Assembly: GCA_000727475.1 (NCBI GenBank)
Contig: KL647308.1
Location: 2,028,707-2,092,706 of the forward strand
From: Sarcocystis neurona
Lineage: Eukaryota; Apicomplexa; Conoidasida; Eucoccidiorida; Sarcocystidae
Length of the DNA stretch: 64,000 nt
Direction of reading: 5' to 3'
Positions 25,747 through 38,700 of this stretch are shown here, piece by piece. A program made the translations under genes and the position numbers. Every line of letters starts with the position of its first letter. Positions within the stretch are counted from its first letter, which is position 1. A model generated the notes under the pieces. The model ran no database searches. It saw only the letters and a list, made by a program, of their open reading frames with translations, and was not told where the DNA came from.

Positions 25747-27831
25747 TGAGTATGAGTATGAGTAGCAGTAGCAGTAGTGGTAGTAACGGTACTAATAGTA
25801 GTAACGGTAGTAATAGTAGTAGTAGCAGTAGTAGTAGTAGCAGTAGTAGTAGTGATAGCGGTGATGATATGGACAGTGTTGATAAACGTTACAGTTAGAG
25901 GCATGGGAACGGCTTCGAAACTCTTGTAGTAACAAAAGAAGAAGAGAGGTCGGCGGACGACACTCGTCTGACTGTTACGTGACAGAGACATTTACTGTAT
26001 CGTCAAGAATACACAAATACGAAGATCTACGCGAATTTTGAAATTATGAAAGATGTGCATATATCTATTTGTGGTGTATGTATATATATATATGTTTAAT
26101 AGACAGACATATACATATATATATATATATATATATGTAGATACAGATATGCTGATACGTGGGAGACACAAACATAGCTATGTATAAGGTTTTAATAGAT
26201 ACGATATATACACATATATGTATATATATGCAAGTATTTATACAGATACAGAATTTCCAGTAGAAGGGTGCAGCGAGAAAGATTCTCCTATAAGAAATAT
26301 TTTCGTGCGGCATGCAGACAAAGTGCCACAGAAAGAGAGAGTGGAATAGCACGCAAATTTACAGAGGGACGTGCCTATTGAAGAGTAACCGTGCGAATAA
26401 TAAGAAAAAGGACGAAGTTTTGTGATGCGAAGAAAGTGCAAAGTTGGAGAGATCGGACACGGAAAACAGTCTCGGTTTGAAACGCGGGGCCGTGACTAGT
26501 AGCAGTTGTCGTGGGCTCAGTCTACTAAACAGAAGGAAGGTAGGGAGTTGCTTCGGTGAGGCGACTTGGCGAATATTCGACACTGAAAAAGTAGTGGTTT
26601 AGGCTGCGGCCTAGCCTGCTCGAAACACTCGACTTTTTCGTGTGGCTCTCTGCTTGACGAAAAACCGGGAGGCACCTACTGTTTTTGACACTCTCTTTTT
26701 CTTTCTCTCGCCAGATGTGCGATTATCTGCGGGGAGACGCATAAAGATCTACACACGTAAGTGCACCCCTATAGGCGTGTCCGCATCTATTTTGATCTTT
26801 GCGAAGCAAGCTGCTGAGACACACAAAATATGCGCACCTGCGGTGTCTGTACACCAGCAACGAGAGGTACGGCACAGCGCGTATCTCAGCTTCGTAGAAA
26901 CGCGCTCTGCCTCGCTTCACGCGCAGCACTCGAGGCACCTACTCCGACCTCCAGACTACTAATTTCAGCCGCATTTCTTCTTGTTCTGCTCTTTTCCGCT
27001 CCCTTCACATGATCACGCAGCACTAGGCGAGATGCTGCGTTTCTGTAAAGATGAACACGTGCTCGTGAAACCACCAGTGTAGAGGTCGAATCACACGTCT
27101 ACTGCATATGTGTGGTTGAAAATATACGCATATAAACCAAGACATATATATATATATATACAAATCTACCTATGTGTGTACCTTTGTATGCACAGACATG
27201 TGTATACGTCTCAGCACATGAGAAAACTGCGTACCTACATGTGCATATATATTTATATACACATATATTTGTGTATATAGCGGCACACGTACGTAGGTGT
27301 TAACACACGTGTGGTGGAGAGACGCAGGTGAATAAATTTGACGTTGGTTGTGCACCAGTCACAACGAGGGAGGCTGCGGCCAAAAATAACTCCAAGGTGT
27401 ATCTTTCAAGCGATTCGGCTACCACACGGCGCTGCAGCTTCTTCTTTCTCTACTCTGGTACCTACGGGGAATCGGTCCTCCTCCTCATGCTACTACTACA
27501 ACTACCAGCGGCGACTTTTGCGATTGTGCAAAGCTACTATGTTTTCCGTCGCTCTTTGTCTTCTGAAGTCGCTTGATGTGTAGTTCAACGCAACTACACA
27601 GATGTGGGCTTTGTATTCCTCCCTCGTTCGTGTTGCTTCTCTTCATTTTCTGCTGCCCCCTTCTTTCTTTGCTCCACTTTTACTTCCCTTCCTTTCTCTT
27701 TTTGCGTAGAAAAGGAGAATTACCTCTTCGTTTAGCAACACGCCGTCATCGGTGTCCCCGACAATGTTCCGGTACTCCGCGTACGCTTCGACGTGCTCTA
27801 AGTCTCTCACGGAAAGTTTCAAGCTCTCCAT
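23092..27831 (-). CDS. FAM221A/B-family cysteine-rich protein (2 exons, 341 aa)
   Basis: Exon 1 is 27831-27724 (36 codons) and exon 2 is 24009-23092 (305 codons plus TGA). The GTAATT donor and the CTACTCCAG acceptor, behind a long pyrimidine tract, are both phase 0. The start is well supported: MESLKL, then 13 residues on YAEYRNIVGDTDDG, fits in spacing and sequence the beginning of animal FAM221A. Exon 2 continues the match with DGLDCRVVG, the Cys/His-rich CVCGHRYRDHD, IKCRCKHSYLDHDP, YTCSCGKSFDAHTTIFET and finally GGLTGKS. These Cys/His pairs suggest metal-binding knuckles. An insertion of about 100 Ser/Gly/Ala-rich residues separates the CKKC from the last C-x-CG motif. Molecular function of the family is not established. 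The 3.7 kb intron holds an AGT-triplet array. Divergent to the SMNDC1 gene. Confidence 0.85.
25649..25714. repeat. 32-bp tandem duplication in the FAM221 intron
   Basis: Two back-to-back copies of a 32-bp unit beginning GATGACAGCACTGGTTGG (copies begin at 25651 and 25683), directly before the AGT array. Confidence 0.75.
25715..25860. repeat. AGT/TAG triplet array
   Basis: At least nine uninterrupted AGT units, then (GTATGA), (AGTAGC) and (AGTAAC) variants. It sits in the FAM221 intron. The plus frame gives a Ser/Met run and the minus frame a Thr run, with no gene support. The surrounding 25160-25600 is rich in related AATAAT/AGTAAC triplets. Confidence 0.8.
26070..26240. repeat. TA microsatellite in the FAM221 intron
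   Basis: (TA)n arrays at 26078-26095, 26105-26140 and 26200-26230 between short unique spacers. Confidence 0.7.
26842..26855. promoter_or_regulatory. Degenerate copy (12/14) of palindrome GGTGTACGTACACC
   Basis: Reads GGTGTCTGTACACC, in the long FAM221 intron. Both outer arms are kept and the centre differs. Confidence 0.35.
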
Positions 27832-30800
27832 GTCTGCCAACCACGAAAAAAATCTCGACCACATCAAACATTCTTCTACTCTTCCGTTGTATGGGAAATG
27901 ATACGAGGACCATAAATACATATACGTAGACACATATGTATATATATATACATAGATAGATAGATAGAACTGATGAAGGGATGTGTATGTAGGGGAGACC
28001 ATTGCACGCACAGGTATACATATATATATATATATATATATAACTACCCTGACGTGTCCATTCGGAAGAGACTTTGGGCTTATTTACTTGTTCACATTTA
28101 CATCCGTACAAGAGTCAGTGTTTAGATATGTTATATAATCTCTCATATATATGTACACGTGAAGTTAGACGTGTAATGAAATACACATATATGTAAATAT
28201 TCGCCTATACAGAGAGAAAATATGAACGATACCTGTACTTTGAAGAAAGAGAGAAATAATTGTATCGTAGCCTATGTGTGAAAGACTCGAATAATACGAG
28301 GCGATTCACATCAAAACGGGAAGGGGAAAAATACAAAAGCAGCTTTGCACGTTTTTATCAAGAGACAGATAGATATAGATATATATATATGATACACATC
28401 GAAAATAAAAGAAGGGGTGTGGTTATACACGTGTTAAAGAGCAGGTAAACGGAAAATGTAATACCAGCGTACTCGACAATTATCGAGTGCGCACCCCTAA
28501 CAAACGAAATTCAAGCCTTGCAGCACGAGGAAAGCGGTTTTCTGGAGAAAGACAAAACCTTCATGCAAGAGAGGCATCGGAAAGAGCGCAGATATGCGTG
28601 ATTCTACTTGTGATAGGAAGAAAGTTCTCTACGTACTTACTTGTATTCAACTGCTCATATCTCCCTCGCCTCCTCGCAGATATTTATAAATATATATATA
28701 TATATATGGATTGGACGCGTAGCTTGCTCGGAAGCTTTGAAAGGAAAAGGACATGTGTAAGGTCAAGGGAGCAGTGCCCAGACGAAATGTGCTGCGATGA
28801 CGTAATTCTACGTATATACTTTGATATATGCGTCATCAACTCGAAAAATCTGGATGCACACATGTGTAGGTGTAGAGTGAGAGGAAGACAGATAGGTCGA
28901 GTAGCAGAGAGGTAGTAGATATAATCTTAATATAAAGGCGTCTGCGATTCCCACGTGTGTAGACATTCCCCCGCAATCGCACTTGCACCCTACAATTTTA
29001 TATGTTCTTATGGACATGCAGGTATACATCGAGTATACGGAGTCATATACAGAGAGCAATATATACGTCTATATTTACATATGTATATGGATATATACTT
29101 TGATGCGCGCATCACAGGCAGGAAAGAAAGAAGCAACCACTCGAGGTATATATGCAGAAAGACACAGCGCACACGACAAGCTAATCCTGCTGCAACAGAT
29201 GAGGTAACCGCAAGAATCGCTCTTCCCTCTCTCCTTACATATACGCACTTATCTGCACATCGTTATGCACGCGTGTTCTACTGTGGCTGCGGATTTCTTG
29301 CGTAGATCTATGCCTTTTCGTCATTCACCTTTTTCAACAACAATCTGCGCCCAGAAAACTCCGCGTAAACGGTTCGTCCACAGCTCGGGATTTACAGTAT
29401 GAACGTTAGCGGCTGAATTCCAGCAAGCTTTTGAGCCGGTCTCAAGACATACTGCTGTAAATCAACTTTCGTCAGACTCTCCTTTTGACCTCACTTTTCT
29501 GTATAAAAGGAGTCGCTGTAAGGACTTCTGCTACAACGTGCAGTATGATTTTACGTAGGCTCACGCGGAGGGAAAAAGGCGTTCCGCATTCAGCGTGAGC
29601 TCTCTGAGATAACCGTAGACACACACCACGCACCCTTAAAAGTCTACTTAGAGCATCCTCTGTAAACAATGGTTCTTTGGGAGATTTCCTCTGAGATAGG
29701 TGAACCACGCAAGTTGCTTACATGCATACGCTTTTCCTGATCAGTGCGAGTTTTCGCAAGATGAGACCATTCACACACCTTCTATACGTCACCCGCCTCT
29801 TAACAAGCGCGTACACATCGGAAAAAAGATAAAAGCCCACTCCTTCACATTGCAGATGGCTAAAGCACATTCAGCCGTATTTATTAGTTGTCCTGGTCCG
29901 CCAGCACGCCAGCGTACTTCGTACACAGCTGCGCGCGGTGTGTCGCATGCGCTAGCGCTACTACTGCGTTATTAGAACGGCCTTTCTACTTGCTCATTTT
30001 CGACTGCCGTCTGAAGACATGTGAAATCGTTTCCGCGGTCAGCTCTACGCGATTTCTAGAAACTGCAGGACGCTTGCGCTGTGATCCTGCAACTGCCATC
30101 GGCCTTTTACAAAGTCGGCGGGTACGGTGCTTCGTATGGAGTTCAATAGCTCCATATACATCGTGTTGCAGGAATAGTTAGTGGGCCTGGAGAAAGTTTC
30201 CCCGGGTGTCTCACTTTTTTTTAGTGCCATGCGATACCTGCAAAGGGCAGAGAAGAGAGGGCAGTTCTGCGTGTCCACTTCCGCCGGCGGGCTGCGCTGG
30301 GGGTGTCGCACTGCCTATCGTGTCAGCGGGCGCGGGTGTCTTGTTTCGGCTGTCCGTTACACTTTCCCACATCTTGTGCCTTTCTTCATGCCGCTTTCTT
30401 GTCGAACTAGTGGCCAAATATACTTCATCTGCGCTGTTTTGGCGCGTTGTCGGCTGTGGCGCGTTGCCGACTTTGCCGCAGTATACTGTTCGCAAGCACG
30501 TTTCTGGAGTCCACCACACTCAGGTGCACTCCCCACGAATAAATTTCTTCCTTTAAAGGGTGAATCTACATTTTCGGCCGACCCCACCTGTGCTCCGTCA
30601 CTCCTCAATTGCACTTCCTTAGCGCAACGTTCAACGTTTCTACGCCCATCACTTCTACTCTGGCAAGCCGTCACGCCACCGCCTTGCAAGAAAGGGATCT
30701 TCAATACTTGACTTCCTGTTCAGGAAATCGCCTCGTTCTTTATTTTCCTTCCCACGTCGTTATTGTTTCAAAGTTTCAACTCGTTCCTTATTATCACTTC

Positions 30801-32799
30801 TAAGTCGTGACCTCTTTATCATGTCTCGTGATAGACAGGTTACGCCGTGTAATGACTAATGTTTTCGTGCGGTGTATGTACACCGGCCCGCGCTGTCCGT
30901 TTTTGCCAAAGTGAGCTCAGAGCAATTTTCTCCGCCGTCTTCGTTCTTCGCCGTGCACTCGTGCTAGCCAGATTTGACTCTGCAGCACTGGGTAACAGAG
31001 TTCTGCAAGTTTTTTGCCGTGCGGTTAAAGAAGTGCCGCCCACGTGTGCGTAGTCTGCGGCCTCCATCGGGTCGTTCTCTTTGTTTTCCTGCTTTCGACA
31101 TCTACGACCGTGAAACACTGAAGTGGTAAACTGACAATATTCTTCTCACAAAGTATTCATCATTTTCGCTAGAGACTTTTCTTTTTTCGTCCGATTTGCC
31201 CTCTTTGTACCTTCGACGCCCTTATGAGTGTGTATACTACATATTCATATATATATGTGTATATGTATTCACTAATACATACGAATGTGCGCACGCGTGT
31301 ACGTATGTTAAGGAATTTTTGCGTGGTGTGAAAAATGAATCTTTCCTCCACTTTCCTCCGTGGTGACCGTGCGAGCTTCACCATCGTTCCCGGTGTACGC
31401 GCTCCCGATTCTAACATATAGACTTCAGTTTTAGAACTCCCTCTGCTGGACAAGGCGGGACCATCATTTGTGCGTTCCCCTCTTCACGTGTAACTGCCCG
31501 AGGAGCTCTCCGGCGACGCGTGCAGACACTCCAGCAGGTGCCATGCATTCGCCTCGTTCTTGAAAGAGGTAGATTCTTCGTAGACGCACGAGAAAAGAAA
31601 ATATATTCTAACGCGTACCCCCACGTACACACAGGTACACGCGGGCGGCTCCATCCGCTATACACATGTATGTGTGTGCATGACTTTCCATTTCTGAATC
31701 GATGGAAGAGTGAATTTGTCTGTATAGGTGCGTGCGGCTGGGGGAAAAAAAACGGCGTGATCGACCTGCGAAGAACTCTGACGCTTCTTTCTTTGTAAAC
31801 AACTTGCCCTTTTCCGCATGTCAACGTTGTTATCTGGTGTTAATTGTCACTGCGTCGTCTTCCTGAGTTCCTGCACGCGTTTCGTTGCCCCTTTCTTCGC
31901 GTCCTGGGGATGTCCCGCCTCTCACCCGGTACTCTGGCTTTTCATGTGTCGTTCTCCCTGCCCGGGGACTTCCTTAATTCGAGTGCATTCCGGCGTCCCG
32001 CCCCACTTTCACTTCCTTTTTTCTCTCTGCCGTCTGCCTCGTATCCTCCTCCCGTTATTCCTCCGCCGCTCCTCTGCTCCCCTGCCTTTTTCCCCTTCTA
32101 ACCAGTCTTGCCCTCTCCCGCGGCTGTGTTCGCGTGGCAGCAGACCCATGCGGCTTTGTGCGCTGCAGTTCGCGACTTCTTCTGTCCTACCCACGCATCT
32201 TTTTTTTCCGTGCTGAATTAATCCTCGTTATGCTCTGCTCTCCTCCTCCGTCTCCACGTGCGTTCGCCCACCTCCGTTGCATGCGTGAACGGAGAGAGAG
32301 GGCGGTTCCGCAGCTACCTGAACAACACACAGACATAAAAAATATATGCTTCACGTCATGCATTCGTGTGTGTACGCGTGTATGTGTGCGTGTGGCTAGA
32401 TGTCAGTGCGTAACTGTAAGGAGAAATAAGAGTCTGTGCATGTGCGAGCAGAAGGTAGGGGCTTGTATATATCTTCCCCTCCGTTTCCCCTCTGTGGAGA
32501 TCTGTGTCCCCTCGCTCTTCTCTCAACGTCTTTCTCTCTGTGTCCGCCTTTCCCCCCATCTCTCTCTATCTCCACATATGTATATGTGGGTGTCTGTTTC
32601 AGTCCTGGTCGTACCGGTACACGTCCCCAAGGACTGCACATATATATATATATATGCATGCGTGTATATGTGTCGGTGTCCGTAGACATATGTATGTACA
32701 TAGAGCGCTTCCAGAGAGGAGGAGACAAAAAAGAGAACAAACGGCGCGAGGCATGTTGGAAGCGTAGAGAAAAGAAGAGGAAGACGCCGTCGCGACAAA
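27832..32799. other. Divergent intergenic region between FAM221-like gene and SMNDC1
   Basis: Five kilobases separate the two start codons. TA arrays are at 28020-28042, 28380-28392 and 28690-28710. The middle (29200-31200) is unique sequence with short frames only. A pyrimidine-rich stretch (31830-32270) precedes a TG/TA patch (32340-32680). It should hold both promoters. One near-palindrome lies at 30871. No gene recognised. Confidence 0.5.
30871..30884. promoter_or_regulatory. Near copy (13/14) of palindrome GGTGTACGTACACC
   Basis: Reads GGTGTATGTACACC, followed by GG. It lies in the divergent spacer, about 3.0 kb upstream of the FAM221 start and 1.9 kb upstream of the SMNDC1 start. Confidence 0.4.
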
Positions 32800-35700
32800 A
32801 TGGGGGAATTCGAAGAGTCGGTCGAGGCCCTGCAGGTGAGCATGTGCGGCAGGCAACGCAGCGCTATTTATGAAGAGAGCCAGTACGTCAGCGATCAAAC
32901 ACTGCAGTGGACGACGGAGTTTGCTCGTGTCTGTTTAGCAGCAACATTTTTGCTTCACGTTCTCGACCATGATTCTCAATGGCTCGCCAGGCAAAACGTT
33001 TGTTCCTGGCCAGCAGCCACCTCTCACAGAGGGCGACACTTTGCACGTGGTGGCGCTGTCCGCATGACCCTCCCCCCGCCCGCTTGAACCCGCAGCTTCT
33101 CACGTAGTACGCCGACCACCACAAATATCTCTCTCAGTGTCTCTGTGTGTTTGACATTTCTATCTCCACATATATGTATATATATGTGTGTGTTATGTGT
33201 CTTTCTCTCTGTAATATATACATACATATATGCATGTGTCACATCTCTCTCTATCTGTATCGCTCTCTGTCTCTCTGTCTCTCTATATACGTATATATAT
33301 ATATATATGTGAGTGTTATCCATTGTATATATGTGTGTGTGAGACACGCGCATCTCTCTATGTGTGTGTGTATTAGAGAAAGTGTGCGTGCTAGTGGATC
33401 ACAAATTCTCGTACGCGAACTGACGTCGACTCTGTGTGTATATATATATATGTTGGGGGGTAGGAGTGTGTTATCCACTTGTGTAGCCGTGCTGCGAGTC
33501 GGGGTCTCTCACGCTGTGGTTCATGACTGCGTCCGGGTGTACGTACACCTGACACGCACCGTCCGTCCACCGGGGACCGTGCGCGTGAGGAGGGCCATCT
33601 GAATTTTGACCGTCTCCCAAGAACTGGTCACACGTCGCATGTCTTCCAGCACTCCTGCTGCCGCCGCCCCTGCTGCTGCGCTTGCTGCTGCTGCTGCACC
33701 TGCTGCTGCTGTACACGAGCTCATGGGCCACCCGGTGACTTCTGCCTAAGCAGCTGCCTGTGCTGCTGCGTCGCACGCTGTCGGAAGCTGCGGCTGTGTC
33801 TCTGGGGCGTGGCGGGGAGCTGCGCGCTACATGTGTGGCCCCCCTCCTCCCTCCTCACGCATACAGGTCGGCGGCTGCCCATCTACCAGGCGCGCCGCTG
33901 CTGCTGCTGCTCGTCCACCTCCTTCGTTTTCTTCTTCTCCCCTTCCTGCCCGCCCCCCCCCCCCCCACGTGCGAGACTGTGGGCAGAGGCTGCGCCTCAG
34001 AACTCGTTTCCGCATACAGCGGCTTGGCGCTGGCTGCTGCGTTTCTGCTGCGGGCGGGTTTCTCACGTTCGCCGTGAAGAAGCGTTTCATCCTCTGCATG
34101 TCTGTGCGTTAAAAAAGTCAAAAGCCACCACCGGTTTCCCCAGGCGAAAGGTGGAGAGAAAAAGGAATCCACAAGCTGAGCCGTGCGTCTGCGCCTTTCC
34201 GTCTTCCCCTGATCTTCTTCACCTGCTGCTCCTCTTCTTCGTCTTCTCCCGCGCGCCCCCTTCTCTCTGGGAGGGGAGGGGGGAGGCGCTGCTGCTGCCA
34301 AGTGGACACGCACTTCTGCGTAGTCCCGTCTGCAGAGTCAGGCAAAGGAAACGTGGGATCAACAAGGTGCTATGCTGTCTGCTTGTATTTTAAGAACCAC
34401 ATATATATGTGTACATATATATATAAATGTATATATATGTATATCTATGCAGTTCCACATATATATATGTATATGTGTTTTTGCAAGAATATGCATATAT
34501 ATGTGTGGGAGCTTTATTTGTCTGTAGATCTTTGTGAAGCGTGGAGTGTCTCTTCGAACTGTTGGGGTCTGCAGGCAAAGCTGCAGCAATACGCGGAGCA
34601 GCTCGACCAAGTAAAGGAGGCGCTGAAGGTGCAGCCGGATGAAGCGGCGCTGGTGAAGTTGCAGAGTGACTTAGAAGAAGTCATTTCCCTCACCAGGGAC
34701 CTCATCTCTTTTCAGTCACAGACGCAAGCAGAAGCAGCGGCAGATGGTCAGTTGTCTTGTCGCTTCTTCTGCTCCTGCTGCTGTTACCGTCGCTTTCTTC
34801 TGCTGCAGCCCCCGCTGTTCTTGCCTTCGCTTTCTTCTTTTTCTGCTCCTGCTGCTGCTGCCGACCACTTCTTCTGCAGCTCCTGCTGCTGTTGGCCTCG
34901 CATCCTTCTTCTTCTGCTNNNNNNNNNNNNNNNNNNNNNNNNNNNNNNNNNNNNNNNNNNNNNNNNNNNNNNNNNNNNNNNNNNNNNNNNNNNNNNNNNN
35001 NNNNNNNNNNNNNNNNNNNNNNNNNNNNNNNNNNNNNNNNNNNNNNNNNNNNNNNNNNNNNNNNNNNNNNNNNNNNNNNNNNNNNNNNNNNNNNNNNNNN
35101 NNNNNNNNNNNNNNNNNNNNNNNNNNNNNNNNNNNNNNNNNNNNNNNNNNNNNNNNNNNNNNNNNNNNNNNNNNNNNNNNNNNNNNNNNNNNNNNNNNNN
35201 NNNNNNNNNNNNNNNNNNNNNNNNNNNNNNNNNNNNNNNNNNNNNNNNNNNNNNNNNNNNNNNNNNNNNNNNNNNNNNNNNNNNNNNNNNNNNNNNNNNN
35301 NNNNNNNNNNNNNNNNNNNNNNNNNNNNNNNNNNNNNNNNNNNNNNNNNNNNNNNNNNNNNNNNNNNNNNNNNNNNNNNNNNNNNNNNNNNNNNNNNNNN
35401 NNNNNNNNNNNNNNNNNNNNNNNNNNNNNNNNNNNNNNNNNNNNNNNNNNNNNNNNNNNNNNNNNNNNNNNNNNNNNNNNNNNNNNNNNNNNNNNNNNNN
35501 NNNNNNNNNNNNNCCTACTGCTGTTACCGACGCCTTCACCTTCTGGTGGTGCTGCTGTTGCCCTCGCCTGCTGCTGCTGCTGCCGTCGCTGTCTTCTTTT
35601 TCCTCTTCCTCTGCTGCCGTTGCCGTTGCGACACAGCTGCATTCTGGGAGAGGGCTGTGGAGGCTGCTGCGGGGCCTTGCTGCTGCTGCGAGGCCTTGCT

Positions 35701-38700
35701 GCTGCTGCGAGGCCTTGCTGCTGCTGCTTGCAACCGCAGAAACAGCAGCAGACCTCGGAATACTGCGTGGTGCTGCTGCTGCTGCGAGCGCCCGCTGCTG
35801 CTGGTGTCGCAGTGTGGCTGCAGTCGTCGCGGTGCGTCTGCTGCTGGAGGAGGAGAAGAAGGAAGGGCAAGACGGGAGAAGACTGCTGCTGCTGCTTCTT
35901 CATACAGCGACTGCCGAAGCAGAAACAGGAACACGAGTCGGTTCTCTCCATGCTGCGTTGCTGCTGCTCCTCCTCCTCTTCCTGCTGCTGCTGCCGTTGC
36001 TGCTGCTCCTGCTGCCTCCCTGTCGGTGCCTGCTGCCCTCCTCCTCCACCCCGCCTTGGGGCTGCAATTCTGCTGCTTCACCTCATGCTGCAACTGTAGA
36101 GACTGCTGTTGCTGCTGTGAACTCGTCTGTGCAATACACATATACATATATATATAATATGAAGAGAGGCGCATGCGTGAGTAGAATATATCGGTGTGTC
36201 TGCGTGTAAATAAGCAAGAAGAAATTTGCAAAAGTGTGTATGAGGTATTTTGCTTTGTCCCAGAGAAGACCGGAGAAGCGTCTGCTACTGCGACGCCTCC
36301 GCGTGCTGCTGGTGCTGCTGCCTCGTCGACAGCAGCAGCGGCGGAACCTGTGGCGCCCCCCGTTGCACCAGCAACAGCAGAGAAAGCGGAGCCGACGGCA
36401 GCCGCTGCAGCAGCAGCAGCAGGCCGTGCCAGTGCGAGTACGGCGCCTGCCCTTGCTGCAGGACGCTTCACGCACAGCGCCGCAAGCGATACGTCGGTCG
36501 TGGGGAGGACGTGTATAGCGGAGTACGAAGGAAAGAAATTCTACGCAGAAATTCTCGAACTTAAGAAAAGCAAGGTATGCTGCGAACGCGTTCCTTTCTG
36601 CAGCAGGGTTCTTCTGCTGCTGCTGGGCGCGCACGACTGCTGGCCCCCTGCTGCTGCTCCTGTGCGGCGAATGGGCCTCTCTGTGCGTCACCGGTCCCGC
36701 TGCTTCCGCTGCTGCTGCTGCTGCTTCAACTCCTGCTGCACCTGCTCCTGCTGCTGGTGCAGCCCCCCCCCGGTTACTCCACCTGTACAGGGCCACCGGT
36801 CAGCAAGAAGGACCGCATCCTGCCTCTGCTGCGTCGCTGTTGCATGCTGCTGCATGAGAGGAGAAGTTTCTGTGTGATGTTGCTCCGGCTTCAACGCGTG
36901 GAGACCACCGACCGAGAGGAAGAAAACCAAGAAGAAAAGGGAACAGATGTGTCGGTCACCCCGGCTCGTGTTTATATGCTGCTGCAGGGGGGATGCGTGT
37001 GCTGCTGTATCTGCGGCGGGTCTGCTGCTGACGCCGCTGCTGCCGGCGGTGTGGTGGTTCGGCAACTGCCGCTGCTGCGGCTGTTGCTGCTGCTGGGCTG
37101 CTCGTGCTTTTGTCGTTGTTACGCCCGTTTCTTCTTCTGCGTGTTTTGCTGCTCCTGCGACTGCTCTTGCCACTGCCCATGCTGCTGCCGACGCATATGT
37201 GCGCCTGCGCTGCGACTGTGTCGCCTGGGCTTCTTCTTGCGGTGCGCGCGCGTATCTTCTTGTTCAGCAAGGCGAGACCGTCCTCGTAGAATTTATCGGG
37301 TGGAAGAATCAAAAGGAATACGCGACGCACCAGGTGCAGCTGCTGACGCCTGTCGCTCCCTCTGCTGTGCCTCCCGGCTCCGAGGCTCAGGCGATCTACT
37401 CCGAGGACGGGTCAGTCTGCCGCATGCAGCAGCGCCATGCATAACGCGGTGTGACTGCCTGCAAGTAGAAACCGCCTGCAAACAGCCGCGCCCTCTCCTA
37501 CTTCTCTATGTGGCACCCACACACATATACACTTCTGTAGCGGTATACATACATGCATGTATATGTGTGTGCATGCGTTGTGTATACTTACTTAAGCCAG
37601 TGAGAGAGGGACGGAAGTTTCATCCGGAGAAGTGGAGACTGGACACATGCGCACCCGTTCTCCCACGCATACGTGTCGAATATTTCCTTCGAGAATCACG
37701 TTTTTTAGTGAAGTGTCTCCGCGTCGTATATGTGTTCTGTCCGCATGCGCTTTCACGCTTGCCTGCCTGCAGACGTGTGTGCATGCCTTATTATATGCGA
37801 CACCCCATACGTGTGTGTGTGTGTGTGCATGCGATTTTAGCCGCACACAGCACTGTTCTTCTCGCAGGTCTTTCTCGGAAGGGTATCACACTTTTTACGC
37901 GCATATATATATATGTGTATGTATATATATATATGTATATATATATATATGTGCGTTTGTCTGCGTACATGCGTGAACACGTATAAGTAGGGGCCAGAAA
38001 ACGACGTCGGTGCAGCAGGGATATGCGAGAGGAACTTGGTGCGCGGACGCATGCAGGTGATTCTGCGTTTGTTGTGGAAGGCCCCCCTCTCCTGTATATA
38101 CGCACGTGCGCAGACAGAGAGTCGTAGAGAGGAACGGAGAAAGATATATATATGTATTATAGGAAGAGAGAGAAAGTTATACGTACATACGCTAAACAGA
38201 AAGCGAAACTATACATATATATGTGTATGTGTACAGCGACAGAGAAATAGGGCTCTTCCCATATACATATATATATATGTTATATGTATACCTATTAGAG
38301 AGAAAGGGAGAGAAAGATACATATATATATATATATATGTATATAAGTGTATACATGTATACATATATGTACATGTATAGAGTGTACATATATGTATAGA
38401 TAAATAGAAAGAGGTATACGTGTACATACATGTATACTTATGTGTGTATACAGTAGCGTGTGAGTGTATGTGCATGTGTATTTATATTTCTTCGAACAGA
38501 CAAGACAGCTAAACATATCGAGTAGGTAGAGGCCATCGCAGTCGTCTCGCAGCTCCACCGGTGCTGCTGCTGCTGCGCCGGCTGTTGCCTCTTTGTGTGT
38601 CGCGCGCTGCGCGCATGCTGCTGCTGCCACTTTCAGTCCTTCTCGTACCTCCGCTTTCGCCGCTGCCCCTGCAGCAGTTGCTGCTGCTGCTTCGTCCTGT

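Noticed and set aside
34302..36209. Very long plus and minus frames crossing the N run
   Set aside because: They are open only because N is read as any residue and because the flanks are CTG repeats; the DNA is SMNDC1 exon 2 plus intron 2.
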